Counted from the stretch's first letter, positions 1-7,344 are shown. The stretch is 8,525 bases of DNA from Candidatus Omnitrophota bacterium (GCA_028716065.1 JAQUQN010000042.1:1-8525); one strand, 5' to 3'. Notes: generated by a model from the sequence alone, not told the origin. Numbers and translations: made by a program.

Positions 1-717
1 ATAGCGGAAACTCCGGCGAAGGCCATCCTGAGTAAAGAAACGAGGCGCATGCTGAGACGCGTATCCAGGTCGCGTGACTGCAGCCTGGCGATAGTAAGCG
101 GCAGGGCCTTAAAGCAGGTAAGAAGGATGGTTGGTCTGAAGGGCATAATATATGCCGGCAACCACGGACTGGAGATAGAAGGCCCCCGGATAAGATTCGA
201 GTTGCCCGATTCCGATAGGTTCAAGAAGACCATCAAGGATATAAAGAAGGCATTGGAGAAGAATCTTTCGCGCATATCCGGTGTCTTGATCGAGGATAAG
301 GGCCTGACATTGAGCCTTCATTACCGCCTTGTAAAAAGGTCGGGAGGGGCCCTTCTCAAAAATCTTTTTTTTGAAGTGATCAGGCCTTACACTCTGCGTA
401 ATAAGGTAAAGGTAGCTTACGGCAAGAAGGTGTTTGAGATAAGGCCGCCTGTCGACTGGAACAAGGGTAGGGCCGTCATGTGGCTACTGGCGAGGGAAAG
501 ATTCCGGCACGGGAAGAACGCCGTCAGGCCTATATATATAGGCGACGACGTCACCGATGAAGATGCGTTCGTGGCGTTGGGTAACAGGGCCCTGACCATA
601 ATGGTTGGAGCGAACGGATATTCTCACGCCAGATATTACGTAAGGGATCCGAAGGAGACGAAGGATTTTTTAAACCGTATCTTGAAGGAGAAGGCAGCCA
701 GATGCCGGAAATCATAA
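1..717 (+). CDS. otsB: Trehalose-6-phosphate phosphatase (OtsB family, HAD), 5'-truncated by the window edge
   Basis: Likely hydrolyses trehalose 6-phosphate to trehalose in the cytoplasm. The frame is open from base 1, and the 16 residues before the first ATG (49) read as ordinary OtsB sequence (AETPAKAILS), so the gene starts upstream. The HAD nucleophile motif (DYDGTL type) must lie just outside the window. Visible family motifs, counted from the ATG at 49, are IVSGR (15-19, HAD motif II), YAGNHGLEI (35-43), a lysine in the DWNKG segment (137-140, motif III) and GDDVTDE (165-171, the Mg-binding acidic motif IV). The 3' end overlaps the next gene by 16 bp, indicating translational coupling. 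A GT4 trehalose synthase lies two genes downstream. The family assignment is strong. The exact substrate (trehalose-P or another glycosyl-phosphate) is inferred. Confidence 0.9.
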   Translation: MAETPAKAILSKETRRMLRRVSRSRDCSLAIVSGRALKQVRRMVGLKGIIYAGNHGLEIEGPRIRFELPDSDRFKKTIKDIKKALEKNLSRISGVLIEDKGLTLSLHYRLVKRSGGALLKNLFFEVIRPYTLRNKVKVAYGKKVFEIRPPVDWNKGRAVMWLLARERFRHGKNAVRPIYIGDDVTDEDAFVALGNRALTIMVGANGYSHARYYVRDPKETKDFLNRILKEKAARCRKS

Positions 718-1373
718 AGGCCAAAGAACCGTTCACGTTCAGCACGCGTCTCCACCTTTCAGAGTTGACGGGCCTGAAGGCATCTGACCTCAAAGAACTT
801 GTGGAGCTTTTGAAGGAAGTCCCCGGTTCCTGTATCTATCATCATACCCACCGATTTTTGCAGCAGCACCAGTACCTTTCGCCGGAGCCTCCCAACGACT
901 TCGCTTATTGGGTGACGAGCGTGCTTGGCGAAGATGAACTTGCCGAGCGCCTGGCGAGTATCGATACGATACAATATCTCACCATCCGAGCCTTAAGAGA
1001 AAAGATCATTTCTACGATAGAGGCATATATAGAAAAGCATCCCAGATCTTTAAAGAAATTCGCGAGTGAAGGGGAAGAGTTCTATTTCATGAAATCGATA
1101 AGCTTCATAATAGCCTCCAACTATGTCGCGCATGACCTCGTGGAGTTCGTGGATATATTAAAAAAGATAACTATAGATTCCATATACTTCCATATCTTCG
1201 AAGCGCGGTTGAGGCTCGACAGGAAGACGAACGACTTTTCCTACTGGATAGAGACTTCGATCGGAGATAAAGAACTGGCAAAGAAGATATTGAGGCTCGA
1301 CCCTTATACCTATACCCTGGAAGACCTGCGCAAGACCCTCATAAGGCTGATCGAATCGAGGATAAATGGCTAA
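702..1373 (+). CDS. DUF5752-type protein, internally duplicated, function unknown
   Basis: A 223-aa soluble protein with no signal peptide or membrane segment. I assign it to the DUF5752 family from memory of proteins found beside trehalose genes; no function is established. It is built from two copies of a roughly 95-residue helical module, about residues 10-110 and 126-221. Both halves share an F-x-F start, an amphipathic helix (DLKELVELLKEV / DLVEFVDILKKI), an IYxH segment, NDFxYW (65-70 and 177-182), a G-[ED]-x-ELA turn and a final helix (ALREKIIS / DLRKTLIR). The first copy has a histidine cluster HHTH (47-50); the second has FHIFEARL. The start at 702 has an AAGGAG SD at 685-690. It overlaps otsB by 16 bp and the glycosyltransferase by 8 bp, so its role is probably tied to trehalose metabolism, as partner, regulator or chaperone. 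Confidence 0.8.
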   Translation: MPEIIKAKEPFTFSTRLHLSELTGLKASDLKELVELLKEVPGSCIYHHTHRFLQQHQYLSPEPPNDFAYWVTSVLGEDELAERLASIDTIQYLTIRALREKIISTIEAYIEKHPRSLKKFASEGEEFYFMKSISFIIASNYVAHDLVEFVDILKKITIDSIYFHIFEARLRLDRKTNDFSYWIETSIGDKELAKKILRLDPYTYTLEDLRKTLIRLIESRING

Positions 1374-2577
1374 GATAGAGGAATATATCCCAATAGTCGG
1401 CGAATCGGTAGTGGAGGACCTGAGGCTCCTCGCCGCGCGCTTGAAAGGCAAGGTCATCCAGCACGTGAACTCCACCGCCGTAGGAGGAGGCGTAGCCGAG
1501 ATATTGAACAGGCTCGTTCCCTTACTCAGAGAGCTGGGCGTGGATACGAGATGGGATCTCATGAAGGGCGGCGGAACTTTTTTTGAGGTTACAAAAAAAT
1601 TTCACAATGCCCTTCACTCGAGGCCCTGCGAGATAACTCAGAAAGATTTCGATATCTTCCTCGAGACTAGCAGGGAAAATATCGAGGAAGTTGTCATATA
1701 TGGCGATATCGTCTTCATACATGACCCCCAGCCCATCGCGCTGGTAGATAAAAAGAAAGATAATAAATGGCTCTGGCGCTGCCACATAGACATATCCAAT
1801 CCCAATACAGAGGTGTGGGATTTTCTGAGGAATTTCGTCGTCAAATATGACGCGGCAGTCTTCTCGTCCCCGACATTCTCCCAGAAACTGCCGATAAGGC
1901 AATTTCTGATATCCCCATCCATAGACCCCTTAAGTGATAAGAATAAAGAGCTTCCGCAGGAAGTGATAGATTCCGTACTGGAAAAATATAATATACCCAA
2001 AGATAAACCGCTCATAACGCAGATCTCCCGTTTTGACCGGCTGAAAGACCCGATAGGTGTTATAGAGGCATATCAACAGGTCAAGAGGTATATAGACTGC
2101 CAGCTTCTTCTAGCGGGCGGCGGCGCAACGGACGATCCTGAAGGAGTGCAGGTCCTTGAAGAGACGAAGGAGCGGGCCAAGGGCGATAGCGACATACATA
2201 TCCTTTTACTGCCTCAGAACGATATCGAGATAAACGCTTTACAGAGGGCATCCACCATCATAGTGCAGAAATCCCTGAAGGAAGGGTTCGGCCTGACGGT
2301 CGCCGAAGCATTATGGAAGGCCAAGCCTGTAGTGGCCTCTCATGTGGGAGGCATACCCTTGCAGATAAAGAATAAGTATTCGGGCCTCTTGTGCCATTCC
2401 GTAGAGGGGGCGGCATTCGGCATAAAACAACTTCTTAACAGCCCCGACTACGCTAAAAAATTGGGCCAGAACGGAAGAGAACACATAAAGAATAACTACC
2501 TCCTGACACGCCACCTGCGGGATTACATGCTTCTCTTTCTGTCGGCCTATTATGATGAGGATGTCGTACATCTTTAG
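1366..2577 (+). CDS. treT: TreT-like trehalose synthase (GT4 glycosyltransferase)
   Basis: Probable trehalose glycosyltransferring synthase, which joins an NDP-glucose donor to glucose to give trehalose, a reversible reaction in characterised TreT enzymes. At 403 aa it is the usual length. The N-terminal GT-B half carries HVNSTAVGGGVAEIL (33-47) and a GVDTRW segment (58-63), both typical of TreT, then HDPQP (119-123) and WRCHID (137-142), which line the acceptor side in this family. The C-terminal half has SRFDRLKDP (221-229), with the donor-phosphate Arg and Lys, and the GT4 E-x7-E signature EGFGLTVAE (E306, E314). The start has GAGG at 1358-1361 and lies inside the end of the DUF5752 gene. 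Coupling with an OtsB phosphatase is odd, because TreT makes free trehalose directly. A phosphorylated acceptor or a different disaccharide product is possible. Confidence 0.85.
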   Translation: MAKIEEYIPIVGESVVEDLRLLAARLKGKVIQHVNSTAVGGGVAEILNRLVPLLRELGVDTRWDLMKGGGTFFEVTKKFHNALHSRPCEITQKDFDIFLETSRENIEEVVIYGDIVFIHDPQPIALVDKKKDNKWLWRCHIDISNPNTEVWDFLRNFVVKYDAAVFSSPTFSQKLPIRQFLISPSIDPLSDKNKELPQEVIDSVLEKYNIPKDKPLITQISRFDRLKDPIGVIEAYQQVKRYIDCQLLLAGGGATDDPEGVQVLEETKERAKGDSDIHILLLPQNDIEINALQRASTIIVQKSLKEGFGLTVAEALWKAKPVVASHVGGIPLQIKNKYSGLLCHSVEGAAFGIKQLLNSPDYAKKLGQNGREHIKNNYLLTRHLRDYMLLFLSAYYDEDVVHL

Positions 2578-2594
2578 AGATCAATTAATAGTAT

Positions 2595-2620
2595 AATCCG
2601 AAAGCGGATTGTGTTATAAT
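2595..2620 (+). promoter_or_regulatory. Extended -10 promoter with overlapping dyad, upstream of the OmpA-LysM gene
   Basis: A perfect TATAAT at 2615-2620 is preceded by TG at 2612-2613, giving a TGn extended -10. No good -35 is present 16-18 bp upstream, which fits an extended -10 promoter. A perfect inverted repeat AATCCG-AAAG-CGGATT (2595-2610) fills the space just upstream of the -10. It could be an operator, or a weak stem at the end of the trehalose operon, but no U-run follows it. The same 12-mer TGTTATAATACA recurs at the promoter of the last gene (8304-8315). Confidence 0.65.
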
Positions 2621-2660
2621 ACAAGATCACAAACCAAAAATTAAAAAAGGCGGTGAAATT

Positions 2661-3626
2661 ATGAAAAGACAGGCAGGTAAATCCGCGTGGCTGGTAGTTT
2701 TCGCGGTTGCGCTTTCATTCATGTTCCTGGCGAATTCAGCGTTCGCGCAGGACAGGGAGGAAAAGAGAAAAGAGGACCTGGAAAAATTACAGGAGAAATT
2801 CGCCTGGTGGCCGACAGACGCCAAGCCGGGCCCCGTCAAGGACGAGACGCGCGGCGGGTATTGGTGGTGGCCCACCACGCCCGGCACGCAGGAGCATTTA
2901 TGGGGCAACAGGGGCTATATCTATGTATATAAGATAATCTTCGATTATAAAGAGGAAGAACTTCCGGCTCCACAGCCGAAGGAATTGAGGCCGTCGCTCC
3001 TGATCCGAAAGATCATAAAGAACGTAAAGATCTATTTCGATTATGACAAGGCCGACATAAGGGACGACGCCGCGGCGATACTCCAGGACGCGGTGAGGAT
3101 CCTGGAGAAGAACCCGAAGGCCGACATACTCATAACGGGAAACTGCGATATCCGCGGTTCGGAGGCGTATAATGAAAAGCTCGGGACCCGCCGGGCCGAC
3201 GCGGTAAAAAAATTCATGCTCGATCACGGAATAGCCGATAGCCGCATACGCATAATAAGCAGGGGCAAACTTGACGCGATAGCTCATATCACGGACCTTG
3301 TCGGCATGCAGAAGGACCGCAACGCGCAGTTCATGATAGCCGAGGTCGAAGAGGTGATGATGGCTTATGCCGGAAAACCGGATGATGATGTCAAGGTGAT
3401 AGAAGAAGGCAAGTACATAGAGGAGACTAAAGAGAAGGTCGAGAGCAAGGTAAAGGTATCCACGCGTGATTATGTGATAAAGGAAGGCGACTCACTCTGG
3501 AAGATAGCCGAGAAGGAACTCGGTAACGGCCATCGATGGAAATATCTCTATGAGATGAATAAGGACAGGATCAAGGATCCCAAGAAGTTAAAGGCGGGCG
3601 TCAGGATAATAATACCTGTCGAATAG
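2661..3626 (+). CDS. OmpA-family envelope protein with C-terminal LysM domain
   Basis: A 321-aa exported protein that probably binds peptidoglycan in the periplasm. Residues 1-29 are a Sec signal peptide ending AFA|QD; no lipobox cysteine is present, so it is not a Pal-type lipoprotein. Next is a charged segment (31-46) and a tryptophan-rich stretch with WW (49-50), WWW (68-70) and W81. The OmpA-like domain spans about 120-230: FDYDKADI (126-133), CDIRGS (162-167) and N-x2-L-x3-R (171-178). D163 and R178 match the Asp/Arg pair that holds diaminopimelate in OmpA/Pal domains. A LysM domain occupies about 271-319 (YVIKEGDSLWKIAEK at its start). There is room for only a short N-terminal region and no eight-strand barrel. 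The RBS is an AAGGCGGTGA-like site at 2647-2656. The PtsN-like gene starts 8 bp after the stop. Confidence 0.88.
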   Translation: MKRQAGKSAWLVVFAVALSFMFLANSAFAQDREEKRKEDLEKLQEKFAWWPTDAKPGPVKDETRGGYWWWPTTPGTQEHLWGNRGYIYVYKIIFDYKEEELPAPQPKELRPSLLIRKIIKNVKIYFDYDKADIRDDAAAILQDAVRILEKNPKADILITGNCDIRGSEAYNEKLGTRRADAVKKFMLDHGIADSRIRIISRGKLDAIAHITDLVGMQKDRNAQFMIAEVEEVMMAYAGKPDDDVKVIEEGKYIEETKEKVESKVKVSTRDYVIKEGDSLWKIAEKELGNGHRWKYLYEMNKDRIKDPKKLKAGVRIIIPVE

Positions 3627-3634
3627 GAAAGGTA

Positions 3635-4114
3635 ATGCACGCGACCGATGATATAAAATTGTCGGCCCTTTTAAAACCGAAATCCATAAATCTGGACCTG
3701 AAGGGCAAAGACAAAGTAAACATAATAACCGAACTGGTGGACCTGGTAGGCGCCTCCGGGAAGGTGAAGAACAAGAAGGCCCTCGTAAACGCCCTGGTAG
3801 AGCGCGAGAAACTCGGTTCGACGGCCATAGGAAAAGGCGTCGCCATACCCCACACGAAGATAGAGGGGGTGGGCGCGCCGATACTCGCCTTCGGCAGATG
3901 CGGTGAGGGCGTAGATTTCAATTCACTCGACGGAGAGAAGACGCGCATATTTTTCATATTGATATCATCAAAAGAGGACGTCGGCATTCATCTGAAGATC
4001 CTGGCCAAGATATCCCATATCATAAAGGATAAATTTGCCGTGGGCCTCTTTAAAAAGGCGAAGAACAAGGACGAGATACTTAAAATAATGGCCAGTGTTG
4101 AAAAGCATCTTTAG
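3635..4114 (+). CDS. ptsN: PTS EIIA domain protein, nitrogen-PTS/fructose type (PtsN-like)
   Basis: A 159-aa stand-alone EIIA domain of the fructose/mannitol/PtsN class. The phosphoacceptor histidine is H73 in GVAIPHTK (68-75), preceded by the usual ER-E-x-L-GSTAIG segment (56-66). The C-terminal half keeps the LISSKEDVGIHLKIL region (about 108-122) typical of PtsN. No EIIB, EIIC, HPr or enzyme I gene is visible, which fits a regulatory phosphocarrier more than sugar uptake. The start at ATG 3635 has an AGGAAAGG site at 3625-3632, only 2 nt away, which is closer than usual. A TTG at 3659 is in frame but has no better SD. It is 8 bp from the OmpA-LysM stop and 27 bp before the ZIP gene, so the three are probably one transcript. 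Confidence 0.87.
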   Translation: MHATDDIKLSALLKPKSINLDLKGKDKVNIITELVDLVGASGKVKNKKALVNALVEREKLGSTAIGKGVAIPHTKIEGVGAPILAFGRCGEGVDFNSLDGEKTRIFFILISSKEDVGIHLKILAKISHIIKDKFAVGLFKKAKNKDEILKIMASVEKHL

Positions 4115-4141
4115 TCCGGTGTCAAAGCCGGCCCTTCCAAT

Positions 4142-4885
4142 ATGAATTTCATATTTGCAGTTATCGCCAGTATAATAGTAAGCCTCATCTCGCTTATAGG
4201 GATAGTCAGCCTTCTATTAAAGGAAAAGCTTCTCAATAAACTCCTCATCCTTCTGATAGGTTTTTCGGCAGGTGGCCTGATAGGCGGGGCGTTCCTGCAT
4301 CTCATACCCGAGTCATTGGAGTTCTATAAAGACGCGACTCATCTCTTCCTTTATGTTATTCTGGGGTTCCTCATATTTTTCTTCATGGAGAAATATTTCT
4401 ACTGGCGGCACTGCCATGAGGGCCACTGCAATATCCATGCCTTTACATACCTGAACCTCATAGGGGACGGAATACATAATTTTCTGGACGGGATCATAAT
4501 AGGGACGAGTTTTGCCACCAGCCTGGAACTGGGGATAGCTTCGACCCTGGCGATCGTCATGCATGAGATACCTCAGGAGATAGGGGATTTCGGGGTTTTG
4601 ATATATGGCGGATTCAGCAAGATGAAGGCCCTGACATTTAATTTTCTTTCCGCCCTGACGGCGGTCGCGGGCACGATGGCAGGTTATTATTTCTCCTCCA
4701 GGGTCAGCGGCTTCTCAAACGCGCTCTTGCCCATCGCGGCCGGCGGGTTCATATACATAGCCGCCTGTGACCTCATACCCGAAATGCACAAAGAGATAAA
4801 TAAGACGAAATCCGTTTTTTCGGTGCTGGCGTTTATCCTCGGGATAGGTCTTATGTATCTCGTGAAGGCGGGGTGTTGCCACTAA
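4142..4885 (+). CDS. ZIP-family divalent metal transporter
   Basis: A 247-aa inner-membrane protein with about eight hydrophobic segments, the usual size for bacterial ZIP proteins, which import Zn2+, Fe2+ or related ions. The two signature helices are clear: GDGIHNFLDGIIIG (108-121, with H112, N113, D116) and MHEIPQEIGDFGVLI (140-154, with H141, E142, E146, D149). These residues form the binuclear metal site in characterised ZIP transporters. The loop before them is metal-ligand rich, HCHEGHCNIH (90-99), and the protein ends CCH. No convincing SD precedes the ATG at 4142. It follows the PtsN stop by 27 bp, with no other start in the frame, so translation may depend on the upstream gene. The last 35 bp overlap the 3' end of bioY on the opposite strand. 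Metal specificity cannot be read from the sequence. Confidence 0.9.
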   Translation: MNFIFAVIASIIVSLISLIGIVSLLLKEKLLNKLLILLIGFSAGGLIGGAFLHLIPESLEFYKDATHLFLYVILGFLIFFFMEKYFYWRHCHEGHCNIHAFTYLNLIGDGIHNFLDGIIIGTSFATSLELGIASTLAIVMHEIPQEIGDFGVLIYGGFSKMKALTFNFLSALTAVAGTMAGYYFSSRVSGFSNALLPIAAGGFIYIAACDLIPEMHKEINKTKSVFSVLAFILGIGLMYLVKAGCCH

Positions 4886-5456
4886 ATATTTTTTCCGAGC
4901 GGCCCGATATCCGGGAAAATATAATGGCGGCGGCAGATATCTTCACGATCTCTCCCGGGATGAATGCAAACATGCCTATCGATAGCGCGCGCGCCACATC
5001 AATCCTGTATATACAGATCAGCCACAAAGTCCCCAGAGAATGTATCAAGAGGTCTCCCGCAATGAAAGATATCATGATGTTTTTCATGCCTGAGCCGCCG
5101 GTGTTTATCATGCGCCCTATCAGATAAGACGCCAGTATGAATCCCATGAGATATCCTCCCGTAGGGCCCATGAGGTATGCCATTCCGGCGCCCACGCCCT
5201 GAAATAAGGGCAGTCCGCTCATCCCGAGCGCCACGTATCCGAACTGGCTATATGTACCGAACCTTCTGCCCAGCACCGCTCCGGATAATATGACGAAGAA
5301 GGTCTGAAGCGTTATGGGGACAGGGCTTCCCTGCAAGGGGATCCTGACATAGGCGCCCAGAGTGGTCGCGGCCATGAAGAAGAGTACGCCGATTACGGCG
5401 CAGATATTTTTATCGGAAATCAATTCTCTTGGTTGAAGCGCATGAGCCCTATCCAT
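4851..5456 (-). CDS. bioY: BioY, substrate-binding S component of the biotin ECF transporter
   Basis: A 201-aa inner-membrane protein with about six hydrophobic helices that captures biotin for import. BioY signatures are present in order: RIPLQGSPVPITLQTFFVIL (38-57), SGLPLFQGVGAGMAYLMGP (80-98) running into TGGYLMGF (99-106), and FIPGEIVKI (165-173). An AAAGGAG SD (5464-5470 on the minus strand) lies 7 nt before the ATG, which decides the start. No EcfT or EcfA (BioN/BioM) gene is nearby, so it either works alone, as some BioY proteins can, or uses a module elsewhere. It lies 61 bp downstream of the TonB-dependent receptor on the same strand, and that receptor has a BirA-type operator. The two probably make one biotin-uptake unit. 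Its stop lies inside the 3' end of the convergent ZIP gene. Confidence 0.93.
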   Translation of the reverse strand: MDRAHALQPRELISDKNICAVIGVLFFMAATTLGAYVRIPLQGSPVPITLQTFFVILSGAVLGRRFGTYSQFGYVALGMSGLPLFQGVGAGMAYLMGPTGGYLMGFILASYLIGRMINTGGSGMKNIMISFIAGDLLIHSLGTLWLICIYRIDVARALSIGMFAFIPGEIVKISAAAIIFSRISGRSEKIFSGNTPPSRDT

Positions 5457-5471
5457 CTAAAATCTCCTTTC

Positions 5472-5492
5472 GTACTTTCGCCATAAGAGTAC
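5472..5492. promoter_or_regulatory. Inverted repeat in the bioY leader
   Basis: A 21-bp dyad, GTACTTT-N7-AGAGTAC on the plus strand, with 6 of 7 arm positions complementary. It sits just upstream of the bioY SD. A TTGACA is present at 5509-5514 (minus strand), but the best -10 at 17 bp (TACTCT) matches only 3 of 6 positions, so an independent bioY promoter is doubtful. The dyad does not match a BirA half-site. It may be an operator, a leader hairpin or chance. Confidence 0.3.
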
Positions 5493-5517
5493 TATAAATC
5501 TTTTTATCTGTCAAGTT

Positions 5518-7338
5518 TTAGAACTCGAATTTTACGCCTGACTTGATCCATCTCCCCGGCATCGGTACGTTGGATTGTTCGGAATAGTCTATGTCGAAGA
5601 TGTTGGAGATGTCGAGATAGGCCTCGAGTATAACCCCCTTCTTGTCCAATATATTTTTCGAAACCCTCGTATCGGCTACGACAAAACCGGAATCGCCGAT
5701 CCTCTTTTTGTAATTGATGACCCACGAATTCCTGAAGCCCATGAATTCATATTCAAGCCCCGCCGTCATGTGCTGTTTTAGGTAGTCAAGCGCGTATTTG
5801 GACAGGTAATCGTGCTTGTTGTATGAATCGAGGGTGGTGTAATCAAAAAATATATTCTTTACAGGCGATGAGCCGAATAGATTCACCGGTTTGAGAGACA
5901 GAGACAACTCAAAACCATTTGTCCTCACAGAGCCTATGTTTGACGCGCGCCACGGATCTGTCGGAAGAGGGCGGGTCCAGTCTATGGTATCGTATGTATC
6001 CCTGTGAAAATAAGTAGCGGACAACTCCAAAAACTTTATCTTGTAATCCATGCCGGCTTCGTATGACCATGCGCTTTCCGGCCGAAGCGCGGAATTTCCG
6101 ATGTTGGCGCTGTCGCCATAGTAAAGATCCGTGAAGGTGGGTATCCTGTAAGACCTTCCAGCGGATCCTCTGACAGTGAGCTGGTCGGATAATCTATAGC
6201 CGGCACTTACTGAAGGGGAGCACTCCCAGCCGAAGCTGGAAAAGTGGTCCTCTCTAATGCCTATATTCAGGTAAAGGTCATCGAGGATTTTCGGAGACAA
6301 TTCCGTAAACAGCGAAAGATTATCTCTTTTATGCGTCTGAAGGTTCGTCGAGTCTATCCTGTCCCGCGAAACTTCAAAACCGTAAGAGACGTCCATGAAA
6401 GGATGCTCGAATACGAAATTCGTCTCGATCCCGTAATCGTAGGTGGTATGATAATTTGTCTGCCAGCCGGGCCTGTTGGTGTCGAGCATGAACTTATCCC
6501 TGTGCCTGCGTAAAAAGAGTTTCGGCTCTATCCTGAGGTTGTCTTTTTCTATCTCGCCGTCTATTTTAAAAAATCTAGTATCGGTATGTTCCTCTTCGTT
6601 CGAGAAGAGGTTGGAATAGAAACTGTCGGCACCAAAATCTTTCTTCAGGAATCCGAAAAAGAAGTCGTATATTCCGAAGAGCGTCTTCAGGGAAGATGTA
6701 TTCGATAGAGAGAATATGTTGAACTCGGTCTCGGGCATGTAGCCGGTAGAGCGTTTCTCTTCGATAGAGAAGCGGTTCGTCAGGGGGCCTGAGACGGATG
6801 AGACGGAAGAGTTTATGTCAAAATAGTCGTATGACCCTCCCGAAGAATTGATAGTTACCTTATCTGCCTCGGGCCTCTTGGTTATGACATTTATGACCCC
6901 GCCGAAGGAATTGGGTCCGTAAATGCTGGAGGCAGGCCCTTTCAATATCTCGATTCGTTCGATATCTTCCAATGTGAGCGGAAGATCGAGATTGAAGTGG
7001 CCCGTCTGGGGATCGTTGACCCTTACGCCGTCGATCAGTACGCTGTTCTGCTCAAAAGTCGTGCCTCTTATATTGATGTCCGCCTGGACGCCTTCCGGTC
7101 CGCGCCTCCTTATGTCGATACCGCCTATTGCCCCTATCGTATCCGGGATAGATGTATAGATGGAAGCTTCCGGGATGGAACCGTCTATTATCGTCACGGA
7201 GCGTGCCGCAAAACCGCCCTGCGCCGGGAGGCGGGATGGGGTGACGACTATCTTTTCGAGTTGGTGGGGTTCATCCGAAAATAGAGGCGGGGCTACAACG
7301 AGGAAATAGAGCGAGATTAAGAAGACCCTTTTCAGCAT
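5518..7338 (-). CDS. TonB-dependent outer-membrane receptor, BtuB-like, candidate biotin receptor
   Basis: A 606-aa, 22-stranded-barrel type receptor for energy-dependent uptake across the outer membrane. Residues 1-21 are a signal peptide (cleavage near LFS|DE). A TonB-box-like segment, KIVVTPSR (29-36), follows. The plug domain runs to about 155 with DINIRGTTFEQNSVLIDGVRV (about 87-107), VERIEILKGP-type residues (here IERIEILKGP, 126-135) and SIYGPNSFGGVINVIT (138-153). The rest is barrel with alternating aromatic strands and a consensus end, PMPGRWIKSGVKFEF, with terminal Phe. Similarity in plug and size is to the BtuB/vitamin branch. A BirA-type operator overlaps its promoter and bioY follows 61 bp downstream, so I infer biotin or a precursor as ligand. 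Cobalamin or a metal complex remain alternatives. No SD precedes the ATG; the -10 lies 6 bp upstream, implying a leaderless message. Confidence 0.9.
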   Translation of the reverse strand: MLKRVFLISLYFLVVAPPLFSDEPHQLEKIVVTPSRLPAQGGFAARSVTIIDGSIPEASIYTSIPDTIGAIGGIDIRRRGPEGVQADINIRGTTFEQNSVLIDGVRVNDPQTGHFNLDLPLTLEDIERIEILKGPASSIYGPNSFGGVINVITKRPEADKVTINSSGGSYDYFDINSSVSSVSGPLTNRFSIEEKRSTGYMPETEFNIFSLSNTSSLKTLFGIYDFFFGFLKKDFGADSFYSNLFSNEEEHTDTRFFKIDGEIEKDNLRIEPKLFLRRHRDKFMLDTNRPGWQTNYHTTYDYGIETNFVFEHPFMDVSYGFEVSRDRIDSTNLQTHKRDNLSLFTELSPKILDDLYLNIGIREDHFSSFGWECSPSVSAGYRLSDQLTVRGSAGRSYRIPTFTDLYYGDSANIGNSALRPESAWSYEAGMDYKIKFLELSATYFHRDTYDTIDWTRPLPTDPWRASNIGSVRTNGFELSLSLKPVNLFGSSPVKNIFFDYTTLDSYNKHDYLSKYALDYLKQHMTAGLEYEFMGFRNSWVINYKKRIGDSGFVVADTRVSKNILDKKGVILEAYLDISNIFDIDYSEQSNVPMPGRWIKSGVKFEF

Positions 7339-7344
7339 GAGGAT

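Noticed and set aside
2687..2937. Alternative frames inside the OmpA-LysM gene
   Set aside because: They are Arg/Gly-rich shadow translations without ribosome sites, and lie over the signal peptide and linker of a well-supported gene.
4886..4922. Possible bidirectional terminator after the ZIP stop
   Set aside because: AT-rich arms pair only with a bulge around a 4-bp CCCG/CGGG stem, and no U-run follows on either strand.
5472..5492. bioY leader dyad as a BirA or BioR site
   Set aside because: It lacks TTGTAAACC-like half-sites and does not match the TTATCTATAA-type BioR box.
6923..7284. Plus-strand open frames inside the TonB receptor gene
   Set aside because: They are antisense shadows of the plug-domain coding sequence with no SD and no recognisable protein features.
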